Numbered from the stretch's first letter, positions 47,424 to 57,299 are shown. The stretch: 64,000 nt of DNA from Quadrisphaera granulorum (GCF_003149145.1 NZ_QGDQ01000001.1:124001-188000), one strand, 5' to 3'. The notes: generated by a model from the sequence alone, not told the origin. A program made the numbers and translations.

Positions 47424-49355
47424 ATGAAGTCACAGCAGGGTGTGCGCCGGGACAGCGCCGATGTCGGCCGCAACCGCGAGCGTCGGCGCCAGCGGCGGCT
47501 GCTGCGGATCGCCGTCGTGCTCGGTCCTGTGGCCGGGTACCTCTGGTACCGGATCCTCACGGGCGACCCGGTCAGTGCCGCGGACGTCGCGCTGCCCGTC
47601 GTCGACCCGCTGTACGTCATCATCGGGCTGTTCTTCCTCGTGATGATCGGCGTGCTGCTGGCGCAGGTCGTGGTCTCGGGGCGCTCGCCGCACGTGGTCT
47701 ACCGCCCCGAGCAGATCGACGTCTCGATGGACGACGTCAAGGGCCTGGGCCCGGTCAAGGAGGAGGTGCAGCGGTCGCTCGACCTGTTCCTCGCCGGGCG
47801 CACCTTCCGGCGCGACATGGGCGGCACCCCGCGCCGCGGGCTGCTCTTCGAGGGACCTCCCGGCACCGGCAAGACCCACATGGCCAAGGCGATGGCCCGC
47901 GAGGCCGGCGTGCCCTTCCTCTACGTCTCCGGCACCAGCTTCCAGTCGATGTACTACGGCGCCACCGCCCGCAAGATCCGCTCCTACTTCCGGGCGTTGC
48001 GCAAGGCCGCGCGCGCCGAGGGTGGGGCCATCGGCTTCATCGAAGAGATCGACGCCATCGCCACCGTCCGCCACGGGATGCCCATGGCGCCCGCAGCGCC
48101 GGTGAGCTCGAGCAGCGTCGTGTGCTGCGGCGGCCTCGAGGGCCTGCCGATGCAGTCCTCGCGCGCCACCACCGTCTCGGCGATGACCACTGAGGGCGTC
48201 GGCGGCGTGGTCAACGAGCTGCTGGTGCAGATGCAGTCCTTCGACGAGCCCACGGGGGCACAGCAGCTGGTCGGCAGACTCGTCGACGCGGTGAACCTGC
48301 TGCTCCCGGCGCACCGCCAGCTGCCGCGTCCGCGGGTCGAGCCCGTCGACGTCCTGCTCATCGCCGCCACCAACCGCGCCGACTCCCTCGACCCCGCACT
48401 CCTGCGCCCGGGCCGCTTCGACCGCCGCCTCACCTTCGACGCCCCCGACCAGCGGGGACGCCGCGAGGTGCTCGACCACTTCCTGGCGCGCAAGGCCCAC
48501 GAGGCGGAGCTGGACGACGACGAGCGCCGCGACGCCCTCGCCGGCATCACCGCGGGCTCCACGCCGGTGATGATCGAGAACCTCCTCGACGAGGCCCTGG
48601 TCAACGCGGTGCGTCGTGGCGCGTCGGCCATGAACTGGAAGGACGTCGAGCACGCCCGCCTGGTGACGTCCGTAGGGCTGGGCTCGCCGGTCGGCTACAC
48701 CGACCGCGAGGCCCGACTCATCGCCACCCACGAGGCCGGCCACGCCGTCGTCGCCCACCTCGTGGCCCCGCAGCGCCGCCTGGAGGTGCTGACCATCATC
48801 AAGCGCGCCGGGGCGCTCGGTCTGCTCGCGCACGGCGACGCCGAGGAGGTGTGGACCCGCTCGCGCAGCGAGCTGGTCTCGCTGGTGCAGATCGCCTTCG
48901 GTGGGCAGGTGGCCGAGGAGCTCGCGTTCGGCGACGTCTCCACCGGCCCCAGCTCCGACCTCGCCTACGCCACGCGCATCGGCGCGCAGATGGTCGGCTC
49001 GGCCGGCATGGCCGGCACGCTGGTCTCCTTCGCCGCAGCCGAAGCCTCGCCCGTGGGGGAGGGGCTGGTCGGCAGGGTGCTCGGTGACAGCAGCACCCGC
49101 GCCCAGCTGGAGCAGCTGCTCGGGGAGCAGCGGGATGCCGTGCGCGCCCTGCTCGGCGCGAACACCCACCTCGTGGCGGCCCTGCGCGACGCGCTGCTCG
49201 AGCGCCACGAGCTCATCGGGCACGAGATCACCGACGTGCTCGCCGCCGCCGGGCCCGCCGTGGAGATCTCTGGGGTGAGCGCGGCGCCGCGTGGGGCCGC
49301 CGTCGTCGTCCTGCCCGGCACGGGGTCGGCGTCCGCTCCTACCGTGGGCGCGTGA
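47424..49355 (+). CDS. FtsH-like AAA+ zinc metalloprotease, divergent
   Basis: 643 residues; ATG at 47424 follows GGGGAG. Two N-terminal hydrophobic segments (about 28-45 and 60-84), AAA domain with Walker A GPPGTGKT (144-151), Walker B FIEEID (205-210), sensor AATNRADSLDPALLRPGRFDRR with arginine finger, and a peptidase domain with HEAGH (436-440) and a probable third zinc ligand in VSTGPSSDLAYAT. Unlike housekeeping FtsH, Walker B has Glu207 where Asp is usual, and an extra segment of about 60 residues lies after it (with CCGG). It should degrade membrane or regulatory proteins. Confidence 0.87.
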   Translation: MKSQQGVRRDSADVGRNRERRRQRRLLRIAVVLGPVAGYLWYRILTGDPVSAADVALPVVDPLYVIIGLFFLVMIGVLLAQVVVSGRSPHVVYRPEQIDVSMDDVKGLGPVKEEVQRSLDLFLAGRTFRRDMGGTPRRGLLFEGPPGTGKTHMAKAMAREAGVPFLYVSGTSFQSMYYGATARKIRSYFRALRKAARAEGGAIGFIEEIDAIATVRHGMPMAPAAPVSSSSVVCCGGLEGLPMQSSRATTVSAMTTEGVGGVVNELLVQMQSFDEPTGAQQLVGRLVDAVNLLLPAHRQLPRPRVEPVDVLLIAATNRADSLDPALLRPGRFDRRLTFDAPDQRGRREVLDHFLARKAHEAELDDDERRDALAGITAGSTPVMIENLLDEALVNAVRRGASAMNWKDVEHARLVTSVGLGSPVGYTDREARLIATHEAGHAVVAHLVAPQRRLEVLTIIKRAGALGLLAHGDAEEVWTRSRSELVSLVQIAFGGQVAEELAFGDVSTGPSSDLAYATRIGAQMVGSAGMAGTLVSFAAAEASPVGEGLVGRVLGDSSTRAQLEQLLGEQRDAVRALLGANTHLVAALRDALLERHELIGHEITDVLAAAGPAVEISGVSAAPRGAAVVVLPGTGSASAPTVGA

Positions 49356-49900
49356 GCGGGCTTCCAGACCAGCACTCGGACCAGCACTCGAGAGACCACG
49401 CAGACCAGCACGCGGACCCGGACGCCGCCGCGGCGGCGTTCCAGTCGATCGCGGCGGGGGTCGCCGTCGCCAGCACCCGCTGGCGCGGCGTCGACCACGC
49501 CATCACGGTCACCTCGTACACGTGGGTCAGTCGTGAACCGCCCGTCCTGCTCGTGTGCGTGCACGAGGACGCCCGCTTCCTCGACGCCGTGGAGGAAGCG
49601 GGCGTCTGGGGCCTGTCGCTGCTGCCCGACAGCGCCCGCGCCGTCGCGAACTGGTTGGCGACTCCGGGACGGCCCGCTCGTGGGCAGCTCGACAGGGTGC
49701 CCCACCAGGCCGGACCCGTCACCGGGGTGCCGCTGCTGGACGGCTGCCTGGCCACCTTCGAGTGCCGGACCACTGCGGTGCACCCCGCCGGTGACCACGC
49801 CGTGGTGCTGGGGCTCGTGGTGGGTCTCGGTCAGTCGCCGACCGGCCCCTCGACAAAGCCGCTGGTCAGGTTCGCGCGTTCTTACCACGCGCTCGTCTGA
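49352..49900 (+). CDS. Flavin reductase-like (FMN-binding split barrel) protein
   Basis: 182 residues; GTG overlaps the protease stop as GTGA, so the two are coupled. After a His/Asp/Gln-rich start with a short repeat (DQHSDQHS), the fold shows FQSIAAGVAVAS, HAITVTSYTWVSREPPVLLVCVH and a C-terminal AVVLGLVVGLG strand of the flavin reductase family (HpaC/NTAB-like). It probably binds FMN and NAD(P)H; substrate unknown. Confidence 0.83.
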   Translation: MSGLPDQHSDQHSRDHADQHADPDAAAAAFQSIAAGVAVASTRWRGVDHAITVTSYTWVSREPPVLLVCVHEDARFLDAVEEAGVWGLSLLPDSARAVANWLATPGRPARGQLDRVPHQAGPVTGVPLLDGCLATFECRTTAVHPAGDHAVVLGLVVGLGQSPTGPSTKPLVRFARSYHALV

Positions 49901-49907
49901 TCATCCC

Positions 49908-49913
49908 TAGCCT
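49908..49913 (+). promoter_or_regulatory. TAGCCT -10 box of the VanW-type gene
   Basis: TAGCCT ends 7 bases before the ATG at 49921, fitting a leaderless mRNA; no ribosome site is present. Confidence 0.5.
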
Positions 49914-49920
49914 TCCTGGC

Positions 49921-51987
49921 ATGGTGATGCCGGGGGGAGCGGCGCAGCTGCTGGAGATGCTCGAGCGCAGCGGCGAGTCCGAGCGCGGGACCACGGGGGT
50001 GGTGCCGGCGCCTCGTAGGCCCCAGCACCGCCGTGAGCGCACCGCCGCCGGATCCGACGCCGACGTCCTCGTCCTCCCCGAGACCGGCGCCGCTCGCGTG
50101 GCAGGCCCTCCCGCGCCTCAGCGCCTCGCCGGGCTGGTGACCGAGCCGGTCCTGGAGCCCGTCGCCGGGCACCTCGCAGGCCCCTTCGCCGCAGCACCGC
50201 CGTCGACAACGACTGCAGCGGCGACCACAACGACCACAACGACGACGACGGCGGTCATGCGCGGTCAGCGGATCCGGGTGCTGGCACTGGTGGCTGCGGC
50301 GGGGCTCGTCGCGGCCGCCTGGTCCGGCGTCTCGACCCGCCTGGCCGACCGGGTGCCGGATGGCACCACCGTCGCGGGGGTCGCCATCGGTGGGCTCGAC
50401 CGCACGGAGGCCGTCACGCTGCTGGCCCGCATGCTCGAACCCCGGCTGACGCAGCCGCTGGAGGTGCGCCTGGACGCGCCGCTTGCCCAGGGCCGGACGA
50501 CGGCGATCGACCCCGCCGTGGCGGACCTGCGCCTCGACGCTGCCGCCACCGTCTCCCGCGCGATCGGGCCGGTCGGACTGCCTACCACCCTGTGGCACCA
50601 GCTCAGCGGTCGCGGCGCTGTCGAGCCGGTGCTGCGGGGTGACCCCGCCGACCTGGCCTCGGCGGTGGAGCGTGCGGCGGTAGCCCTGGACGTGCCGCCC
50701 ACCGAGGGCTCCATCAGCTTCGCCTCCGGTGCGCCGGTCGTGGTGCCCCCGGTCGAGGGAGCGGCCCTCGACCGGGACGCGGCGGCCGACCTCGTGCGGC
50801 GGGCCTGGCTGGCGGGCCCGGGAGAGGCCGGCGGAGAGCGTCCGCTGGCGCTCCCGGCGACGTCGGCCGCACCTCACGTCTCCGCCGACGCGCTGGCCGA
50901 GGCCCTCCGTACCCAGGCTGCGCCCGCCGTCGCCGGACCGCTCACCGTCGTGGTCGGGGAGCGCAGCGTCGTGCTGCCGCCGGCCGCGGTGGTGCCCGCG
51001 CTGTCCGTGGGCGCGGACGCCGACGGTCTGCGCCTGCACGTCGACGGCGCCGCCCTCGCCGCTGCCGTCGCTACGGCCGACCCCTCGACCCTCACGCCCG
51101 CGCAGGACGCTCGCCTGGACACCAGCGGTGCCGTCCCCGTGGTGGTACCCGCCGTCCCCGGGGCCGAGCCCGACCCGCAGGCGCTCGCCGCCTCGGCCGC
51201 CGAGGCTCTCGTCGCGAGTGGAGACGAGCGCACCGCGCGTGTCGCGACCCGTGCCGTGGAGCCGGCGTTGACCACCGAGGCGCTCACGGCGATGGGCATC
51301 ACGACGCTGCTCGGCCAGGTGGTCTCGCCGCTCACGGCCGACCCCGCCCGCACGCAGGACGTCACCGTCGCCGCCCGCGCCCTCGACGGTGCCGTCCTCG
51401 CGCAGGGCCAGTCGCTCGACGTGGGCGCTCGCCTGGGCGAGCCCAGCGCTGAGGCGGGCTGGGTTCCCGCGGTCGTCGTCGTCGACGGCAGGGCTACCTC
51501 GACGCTGTCCGCGGGCACCACCCAGGTCGCCTCCGCCGTCCATGCGGCGGCCTACGCCGCCGGCCTGCAGGTCGACGCCCGCACCGCCCCCGAGTCGTGG
51601 AACCCGCGTGACCCCGTCGGGCTGGACGCCGTTGTCGAGCCGGACGCGCCGTTGCAGCTCAGCGAGGTGGCAGGGCCGGGAGCCGTGCTGCGCGTGGAGG
51701 TCGTCGACGGTGCGCTGCGCGTGCAGGTCTGGGGCCCGGCTGGGCGCACGGTGACCCTGTCCACGTCGCCCGCCACCGATGTGCGGACGGCGCCGCAGCT
51801 GTCGGATCCCTCGCCGCGGTGCGTGCCCCAGCCCGGCATGGACGGCTTCACCGCCACCGTGACACGCACCATCACCCCGCAGGGCGGACAGCCCGCCACC
51901 GACGACCTCGTCACGACGTACGCGCCGCGGGCGGCCATCACGTGCACTGCCGCGGCGGTGGGCGGCCTCCCTCCGTCGCTGGACTGA
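49921..51987 (+). CDS. VanW-type protein with peptidoglycan-binding-like repeats
   Basis: 688 residues. A cytoplasmic Pro/Ala-rich tail includes a Thr run (nine in a row near residue 105) just before one transmembrane segment (about 115-135). The extracytoplasmic part holds two PG_binding_4-like modules (DGTTVAGVAIGGLDRTEAV; about 145-420) and a weak VanW-like domain (about 455-570; LDGAVLAQGQSLDVGARLG, TTQVASAVHAAAYAAG). Related proteins are linked to cell-wall modification. Domain calls rest on spacing and pattern, and the VanW region lacks some usual residues. Confidence 0.72.
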   Translation: MVMPGGAAQLLEMLERSGESERGTTGVVPAPRRPQHRRERTAAGSDADVLVLPETGAARVAGPPAPQRLAGLVTEPVLEPVAGHLAGPFAAAPPSTTTAAATTTTTTTTTAVMRGQRIRVLALVAAAGLVAAAWSGVSTRLADRVPDGTTVAGVAIGGLDRTEAVTLLARMLEPRLTQPLEVRLDAPLAQGRTTAIDPAVADLRLDAAATVSRAIGPVGLPTTLWHQLSGRGAVEPVLRGDPADLASAVERAAVALDVPPTEGSISFASGAPVVVPPVEGAALDRDAAADLVRRAWLAGPGEAGGERPLALPATSAAPHVSADALAEALRTQAAPAVAGPLTVVVGERSVVLPPAAVVPALSVGADADGLRLHVDGAALAAAVATADPSTLTPAQDARLDTSGAVPVVVPAVPGAEPDPQALAASAAEALVASGDERTARVATRAVEPALTTEALTAMGITTLLGQVVSPLTADPARTQDVTVAARALDGAVLAQGQSLDVGARLGEPSAEAGWVPAVVVVDGRATSTLSAGTTQVASAVHAAAYAAGLQVDARTAPESWNPRDPVGLDAVVEPDAPLQLSEVAGPGAVLRVEVVDGALRVQVWGPAGRTVTLSTSPATDVRTAPQLSDPSPRCVPQPGMDGFTATVTRTITPQGGQPATDDLVTTYAPRAAITCTAAAVGGLPPSLD

Positions 51988-52076
51988 CCTCGCACTGACC
52001 CGGCGTTTTCCCGACACGCTGGCCTCACCTGGACGGTGGGTCGTCATCGCGCGCGGGCAGGTGGAAGACTGGTCCC

Positions 52077-52403
52077 GTGACCTACGTGATCGCGCAGCCC
52101 TGCGTCGACCTGAAGGACCGCGCCTGCGTGGAGGAGTGCCCGGTCGACTGCATCTACGAGGGCAGTCGATCGCTGTACATCCACCCCGACGAGTGCGTCG
52201 ACTGTGGCGCCTGCGAGCCCGTGTGCCCCGTAGAGGCCATCTACTACGAGGACGACGTGCCCGCGCAGTGGGCCGACTACACCACGGACAACGCGGCGTT
52301 CTTCGATGACCTCGGCTCCCCCGGGGGTGCCGCCAAGCTGGGCGCCATCTCCAAGGACGCCCCGCTCGTGGCGTCGCTGCCCCCTCAGGAGACGGGGCAC
52401 TGA
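52077..52403 (+). CDS. fdxA: 7Fe ferredoxin
   Basis: 108 residues from GTG. Cysteines 9, 17, 21 and 25 near the N-terminus and 40, 43, 46 and 50 in [13 protein letters not shown] match FdxA-type ferredoxins with one 3Fe-4S and one 4Fe-4S cluster. A cytosolic electron carrier, often next to dapC in actinobacteria, as here. The last bases overlap the inferred start of dapC. Confidence 0.96.
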   Translation: MTYVIAQPCVDLKDRACVEECPVDCIYEGSRSLYIHPDECVDCGACEPVCPVEAIYYEDDVPAQWADYTTDNAAFFDDLGSPGGAAKLGAISKDAPLVASLPPQETGH

Positions 52404-53590
52404 CCGCGCTGACCGGCCCGGGGACGTCGCGGACGGGATCCCTTCCCGATTTCCCCTGGGACGCGCTCGGCCCGGCGGCGCGGCGTGCTCGCGCCCACCC
52501 CGGCGGCATCGTCGACCTGTCGGTCGGCACCCCCGTCGATCCGACCCCCGAGGTGGTGCAGCGCGCCCTACGTGACGCCGCCGACGCCCCCGGGTACCCG
52601 CTGACAGCGGGCACGCCCGCGCTGCGCGAGGCCGCCGCTGGGTGGGCCGCCCGCTCGCGGGGAGCCGTCGGGCTCGACCCGGAGGCGGTGCTCCCGACCA
52701 TCGGCTCCAAGGAGCTCGTGGCGTGGCTACCGACGCTGCTCGGGTTGGGCCCGGGCGACGTCGTCGTCATCCCCGAGGTCGCCTACCCCACGTACGACGT
52801 CGGCGCCCGCCTGGCGGGTGCGCGCGCCGTCGCCGTCCCCCCGGGCGGCTGGCCGACCGAGGAGCAGCTGCGCGGTCCCGACGGCGCCCCCGGGCGGGTG
52901 CGCCTGGTGTGGCTGAACAGCCCCTCCAACCCCACGGGTGCGGTCGCCGGTGTCGAGCAACTGCGCTCCGCCGTCGAGCGCGCCCGCGCCGAGGGCGCCG
53001 TGGTGGCCTCCGACGAGTGCTACGCCGAGCTCGCGTGGGACGTCGAGGAGGTGCCCAGCGTGCTCGACCCGCGCGTCTGCGGCACCGGGAAGGGCAGCCA
53101 CGACGGCCTGCTGCTCGTGACGTCGCTGTCCAAGCGGTCCAACCTCGCGGGCTACCGCGGCGGCGCGGTGCTGGGAGACCCCCGCCTCGTGGCGCAGCTG
53201 CTCGCGGTGCGCAAGCACGCCGGCATGATCGTCCCGGCGCCCGTGCAGGCGGCCGTGGCGGCGGCCTTCTCCGACGACGAGCACGTCGCCGTGCAGCGCG
53301 AGCGGTACCGCGCCCGCCGCAGCGTGCTGCGGGCGGCGCTGGAGGGCGCCGGCCTGCGGGTGGAGCACTCCGAGGCGGGCCTGTACCTGTGGACGCGCGC
53401 CGCTGGCGCCGCCGGAACTGCTAGCGGCAGTGGCTGGGAGCTGCTCGACCGCCTCGCCGACCTGGGCATCCTGGTGGCGCCCGGAGACTTCTACGGACCG
53501 TCAGCGAGTGCTCACATCAGAGTGGCTCTCACGGCCTCCGACGAACGCGTCTCTGCCGCCGCTGCGCGGCTCGCCGCCCTGGCCGGGTAG
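52400..53590 (+). CDS. dapC: Succinyldiaminopimelate transaminase
   Basis: PLP-dependent class I/II aminotransferase of the succinylase branch of lysine synthesis. Lys245 in [14 protein letters not shown] carries the cofactor; [10 protein letters not shown] and [10 protein letters not shown] are typical. The first ATG/GTG/TTG in frame is 52553, which would remove the conserved start ([20 protein letters not shown]). Upstream in frame the only possible starts are CTG codons: CTG at 52400 overlaps the fdxA stop (CTGA) and has AGGAGA 7-8 bases before it. I therefore propose a CTG start (396 residues); automatic calls may give 52553-53590 (345 residues). Confidence 0.85.
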   Translation: MTALTGPGTSRTGSLPDFPWDALGPAARRARAHPGGIVDLSVGTPVDPTPEVVQRALRDAADAPGYPLTAGTPALREAAAGWAARSRGAVGLDPEAVLPTIGSKELVAWLPTLLGLGPGDVVVIPEVAYPTYDVGARLAGARAVAVPPGGWPTEEQLRGPDGAPGRVRLVWLNSPSNPTGAVAGVEQLRSAVERARAEGAVVASDECYAELAWDVEEVPSVLDPRVCGTGKGSHDGLLLVTSLSKRSNLAGYRGGAVLGDPRLVAQLLAVRKHAGMIVPAPVQAAVAAAFSDDEHVAVQRERYRARRSVLRAALEGAGLRVEHSEAGLYLWTRAAGAAGTASGSGWELLDRLADLGILVAPGDFYGPSASAHIRVALTASDERVSAAAARLAALAG

Positions 53591-53706
53591 CTTCACCTCC
53601 GGGTCGCCAGCGCCTCGCCTGCTGCCGCTCCGATGCTCGACCGCTGCTGCGTCCCGAAGCCTGAATCCACAGTCTCATCACCACCCCGACGACGAGGAGC
53701 CGCGCC

Positions 53707-55026
53707 ATGACCGACCCCGCAACCGGTCCCATGACCGCCGTACCTGCGGAATCGCCCGTGGCCCTGATCCACCCAGGCGGGACGCTGCCGCTCACGGTGG
53801 TGCCCGCGGTCGACGGCAACGACGGGCTCGACGTGTCAGGTCTGCTGAAGCGGACCGAGTACGTCACGCTCGACCCGGGCTTCGTCAACACCGCCTCGTG
53901 CCAGAGCAACATCACCTACATCGACGGCGATGCCGGTGTGCTGCGCTATCGCGGCTACCCGATCGAGCAGCTGGCCGAGCACTCCACCTTCGCCGAGGTG
54001 AGCTACCTGCTCATCAACGGGGAGCTGCCCACGCCGGCGCAGCTGGAAGACTTCACCGCGCGGATCAACCGCCACACGATCCTCCACGAAGACCTCAAAC
54101 GCTTCTTCGACGGCTTCCCGCGTGACGCGCACCCGATGCCGGTGCTGAGCTCGGCGGTCTCGACGCTGTCGACCTTCTACCAGGACTCGCTGAACCCCAA
54201 GGACGCCGCACAGGTCGAACTGTCGACCTTCCGCCTCCTGGCCAAGCTGCCGACCATCGCGGCGTACGCCTACTCCAAGTCCACCGGCCGCCCGATGCTC
54301 TACCCGGATAACTCCAAGGGCCTGGTGGAGAACTTCCTGCGGATGACGTTCGGCTGGCCGGCCGAGCCCTACGAGCCCGACCCGGAGATGGTCAAGGCGC
54401 TCGACCTGCTCTTCGTGCTCCACGCCGACCACGAGCAGAACTGCTCCACGTCCACGGTCCGCATGGTCGGCTCGTCGGGCGCCAACCTCTTCGCGTCCGT
54501 CTCCGCCGGCATCCACGCGCTGTCGGGCCCCGCTCACGGCGGCGCCAACTCGGCGGTGCTGGAGATGCTCGAGGCGATCCACCGCGGCGACGACGACGCC
54601 GACTCCTTCATGGCCAAGGTGAAGGACAAGCGCGACGGCGTGCGCCTCATGGGCTTCGGGCACCGTGTGTACAAGAACTACGACCCGCGCGCCGCCATCG
54701 TGAAGAAGACGGCCGACCGGGTGCTGGCCCGCGCCGACAACCCGCTCCTCGACATCGCCAAGCGCCTCGAGGAGATCGCCCTCCAGGACGACTACTTCGT
54801 CCAGCGCAAGCTGTACCCCAACGTCGACTTCTACACCGGCCTCATCTACCAGGCGATGGGCTTCCCGACGCGGATGTTCACGGTGCTGTTCGCCCTCGGG
54901 CGCCTGCCCGGCTGGATCGCGCAGTGGCGCGAGGGTGTCACCGACCCCAACATGAAGATCAACCGGCCGCGCCAGGTCTACACCGGCTCCGCCGAGCGCC
55001 AGTACGTGCCCTTCGCGGAGCGCTGA
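53707..55026 (+). CDS. gltA: Citrate synthase
   Basis: 439 residues; ATG preceded by GAGGAG. It condenses oxaloacetate and acetyl-CoA. The catalytic triad is in place: His277 (SGPAHGGANS), His319 (GFGHRVYKNYDPRA) and Asp374 (PNVDFYTGLIY). Length and the N-terminal small beta domain fit the hexameric Gram-negative/actinobacterial type. The 116-base gap after dapC suggests its own promoter. Confidence 0.96.
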   Translation: MTDPATGPMTAVPAESPVALIHPGGTLPLTVVPAVDGNDGLDVSGLLKRTEYVTLDPGFVNTASCQSNITYIDGDAGVLRYRGYPIEQLAEHSTFAEVSYLLINGELPTPAQLEDFTARINRHTILHEDLKRFFDGFPRDAHPMPVLSSAVSTLSTFYQDSLNPKDAAQVELSTFRLLAKLPTIAAYAYSKSTGRPMLYPDNSKGLVENFLRMTFGWPAEPYEPDPEMVKALDLLFVLHADHEQNCSTSTVRMVGSSGANLFASVSAGIHALSGPAHGGANSAVLEMLEAIHRGDDDADSFMAKVKDKRDGVRLMGFGHRVYKNYDPRAAIVKKTADRVLARADNPLLDIAKRLEEIALQDDYFVQRKLYPNVDFYTGLIYQAMGFPTRMFTVLFALGRLPGWIAQWREGVTDPNMKINRPRQVYTGSAERQYVPFAER

Positions 55027-55040
55027 CCCCGCACCCCTTC

Positions 55041-55112
55041 CCGCAGCCGGGCGCCTGGTTGCGGTTCCGGACCCCTTTGGAACCGCAGCCGAGCGCCTGG
55101 TTGCGGTTCCGG
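55041..55112. repeat. 30-bp direct repeat with internal hairpin
   Basis: Units 55041-55070 and 55083-55112 are 30 bases long, differ at one position and are 42 bases apart. TGCGGTTCC at 55060-55068 pairs with GGAACCGCA at 55079-55087, forming a hairpin across the join that could terminate transcription from both convergent genes (gltA and the gene ending at 55116). Confidence 0.85.
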
Positions 55113-55115
55113 GGG

Positions 55116-56120
55116 CTACTCGACGCGACCACCGGCGACGAGGACGACGGCGGCACCAGCCGGCGCCAGCCGCGCCCGGTCCGCCTCCGGGACGTCCACC
55201 CAGCCGTCATCGGGCCGGTCGCGGCGCCACTGCTTGCCGTCCGTGCCGACGGCCACCACCTGGAAGTCGGCGGCGTGCGCCACCGCCCACTGCGCGGCCG
55301 ACCAGCCGGTGCGCCGCTGCGCGTCCTCGACGGCGCCGCGTGAGACCGGCGCACCGATGAGCGCGCCCGCTCCCTCGTCGGCCGGAGCGATCGCCACCCG
55401 GGTGCCGCGTTCCCGCGCGAAGGCGTCCACCAGCGGCTGCGTGCGCGGCCAGTACCCGTCCGCCGCCGCGGCCTCCGCCGAGGAGTCCGGCACCGGACGC
55501 AGCCGGCACGTCAGCGCGGCGGGGGAGTACCCGGTCAGCGCGGAGGCGTAGGCGCGGCCCTCCGGCTCGTGGTCGGCATAGGCATCGGGGAAGGCTGACC
55601 GCTGCACGCGCTGCGCCACCTCGGTGATGGGCTCGTCGGCGTACCCGTCGACCTTGATGAGCACGTCGAGGAACGCGTTGGTGGAGTACACCGGGTCCTG
55701 GATCTGCTCGGGGGTTCCCCAGCCCTGCGAGGGGCGCTGCTGGAACAGGCCCAGGGAGTCGCGGTCTCCGTAGGCGATGTTGCGCAGCTTGCTCTCCTGC
55801 ACGGCCGTCGCCAGCGCGATAGTGGCGGCGCGCGCGGGCATGCCGCGCTGCTGCGTGATGGCGGTGATGAGCGCGGCGTTGGCGGCCTGGTCGGGCGCCA
55901 GGTCGTACTCGGTGCGCTGGGCGCCCTCGCCGCTGACGGCGGTGCACCGCTCCACCACCACGGTGCTCGAGGGTGCCACCTGATTCACGGCGACCCACGC
56001 GCCACCGGCGAGGACGGCGAGCACGGCCGCCGTCCCCACCAGCCTGCCGAAGGCGCCGGAGCCGCCGCCCCGGCGCGGGGGCGGCGGCGCGGGACGCCTG
56101 CGCTGTTGCACTGTCGCCAC
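55116..56120 (-). CDS. Secreted or anchored protein with lysozyme-like region, function unknown
   Basis: 334 residues, GTG start. A basic Pro/Arg-rich N-terminus precedes one hydrophobic segment (about 28-48), then an extracytoplasmic domain containing AATIALATAVQESKLRNIAY and GDRDSLGLFQQRPSQGWG, a pattern of transglycosylase-like folds with the Glu of QESK as possible catalytic residue. The C-terminal third is unrecognised. Such proteins are common and uncharacterised in actinobacteria. It is 54 bases downstream of dapD on the same strand and may be co-transcribed. Confidence 0.72.
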   Translation of the reverse strand: MATVQQRRRPAPPPPRRGGGSGAFGRLVGTAAVLAVLAGGAWVAVNQVAPSSTVVVERCTAVSGEGAQRTEYDLAPDQAANAALITAITQQRGMPARAATIALATAVQESKLRNIAYGDRDSLGLFQQRPSQGWGTPEQIQDPVYSTNAFLDVLIKVDGYADEPITEVAQRVQRSAFPDAYADHEPEGRAYASALTGYSPAALTCRLRPVPDSSAEAAAADGYWPRTQPLVDAFARERGTRVAIAPADEGAGALIGAPVSRGAVEDAQRRTGWSAAQWAVAHAADFQVVAVGTDGKQWRRDRPDDGWVDVPEADRARLAPAGAAVVLVAGGRVE

Positions 56121-56174
56121 GGTCTCGGCCGGGTCAGCCGGGTTGCCCGGGTTCCTGAACGGTCGCCGCAGCCG

Positions 56175-57170
56175 TCAGTTGGCGTGCAGGGCGTCGTTGA
56201 GGACGACGGCGGCCTTGGTGAGCGCCACCGCCTCCACTGCTCCGCTCGTGGAGTTGCGACGCAGCAGCAGACCGTCGCGCCCTGACAGGTCACGGGCCTT
56301 GACGACGACGGGCTCGTCGCCCGGCTGCCAGCCCTCGGGGGCGTGCGCCAACGCCAGCTCGCCGGTGAGCACCACCTTGGTGCCGGCCGTGACGTAGAGG
56401 CCCGCCTCGACGACGCAGTCGTCACCGAGGGAGATGCCGATGCCGGCGTTGGCGCCCAGCAGCGACCGCTTCCCCACGGAGATGACCTGCGTGCCCCCGC
56501 CGGAGAGCGTCCCCATGATCGAGGCGCCGCCGCCGACGTCGCTGCCGTCTCCGACGACGACGCCCGCCGAGATCCGGCCTTCCACCATCGAGGCGCCGAG
56601 CGTGCCGGCGTTGAAGTTCACGAAGCCCTCGTGCATGACGGTGGTGCCCTCGGCGAGGTGCGCGCCCAGGCGCACCCTGTCGGCGTCGGCGATGCGCACG
56701 CCGGTCGGGAGCACGTAGTCGACCATGCGGGGGAACTTGTCGACGCCGAGCACCTGCACCGGCCCGCTCGCGCGCAGGCGCAACCGGGTCTGCTCGAACC
56801 CGGCCACCGGGCAGGGGCCGCGGTCGGTCCACACGACGTTGGCGAGCTTGCCGAAGATCCCGTCGAGGTTGATGCTGCGCGGCGCCGCGAGCCGCGCGGA
56901 CAGCAGGTGCAGACGCAGGTAGGCGTCGGGCGCGTCGGCCGGCGCGGCGTCGAGGTCGATCTCGGTGCGCACCACGTGCGTCCGCACGCCGCGGGCCGGG
57001 TCCTCGCCGGCGAGGGCGGCCAGGGCCGCGGGGACGGCGGAGGGGCTGTCGTCGCTGGGGGCGGCGCCGAGCGCGGGGCTGGGGTACCAGGTGTCGAGCA
57101 CGGTCTGGTCGCTCGTGGAGCTGGTGGCCAGGCCGTAGCCCCAGGCCGTGCGGGGGGTGCCGGTGGTCAT
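56175..57170 (-). CDS. dapD: Tetrahydrodipicolinate N-succinyltransferase
   Basis: 331 residues from ATG at 57170, fixed by a TACCCT box 6 bases upstream. It transfers succinyl from succinyl-CoA to tetrahydrodipicolinate. The left-handed beta-helix repeats are clear ([20 protein letters not shown] onward, [40 protein letters not shown]). The N-terminal domain is of the longer actinobacterial type. Divergent from dapE, which acts two steps later. Confidence 0.93.
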   Translation of the reverse strand: MTTGTPRTAWGYGLATSSTSDQTVLDTWYPSPALGAAPSDDSPSAVPAALAALAGEDPARGVRTHVVRTEIDLDAAPADAPDAYLRLHLLSARLAAPRSINLDGIFGKLANVVWTDRGPCPVAGFEQTRLRLRASGPVQVLGVDKFPRMVDYVLPTGVRIADADRVRLGAHLAEGTTVMHEGFVNFNAGTLGASMVEGRISAGVVVGDGSDVGGGASIMGTLSGGGTQVISVGKRSLLGANAGIGISLGDDCVVEAGLYVTAGTKVVLTGELALAHAPEGWQPGDEPVVVKARDLSGRDGLLLRRNSTSGAVEAVALTKAAVVLNDALHAN

Positions 57171-57176
57171 GGCTCC

Positions 57177-57182
57177 AGGGTA
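57177..57182 (-). promoter_or_regulatory. TACCCT -10 box of dapD
   Basis: On the minus strand TACCCT ends 6 bases before the dapD ATG, indicating a leaderless transcript. Confidence 0.55.
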
Positions 57183-57299
57183 GGAGGGCGTGTGACGCGT
57201 GGGGCACGGTTGGCGGTGCTGACCGCGTGCTGACAGGTGAGGTGTGGTGCAGCGGGGTGGCACCGGACCGGGATCACCGACCGGAGGCCCGACGGCACC

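Noticed and set aside
49882-52770. 962-codon minus-strand frame over the VanW-type gene and fdxA
   Set aside because: Antisense to well-supported genes including the ferredoxin; Arg/Ser/Pro-rich nonsense sequence.
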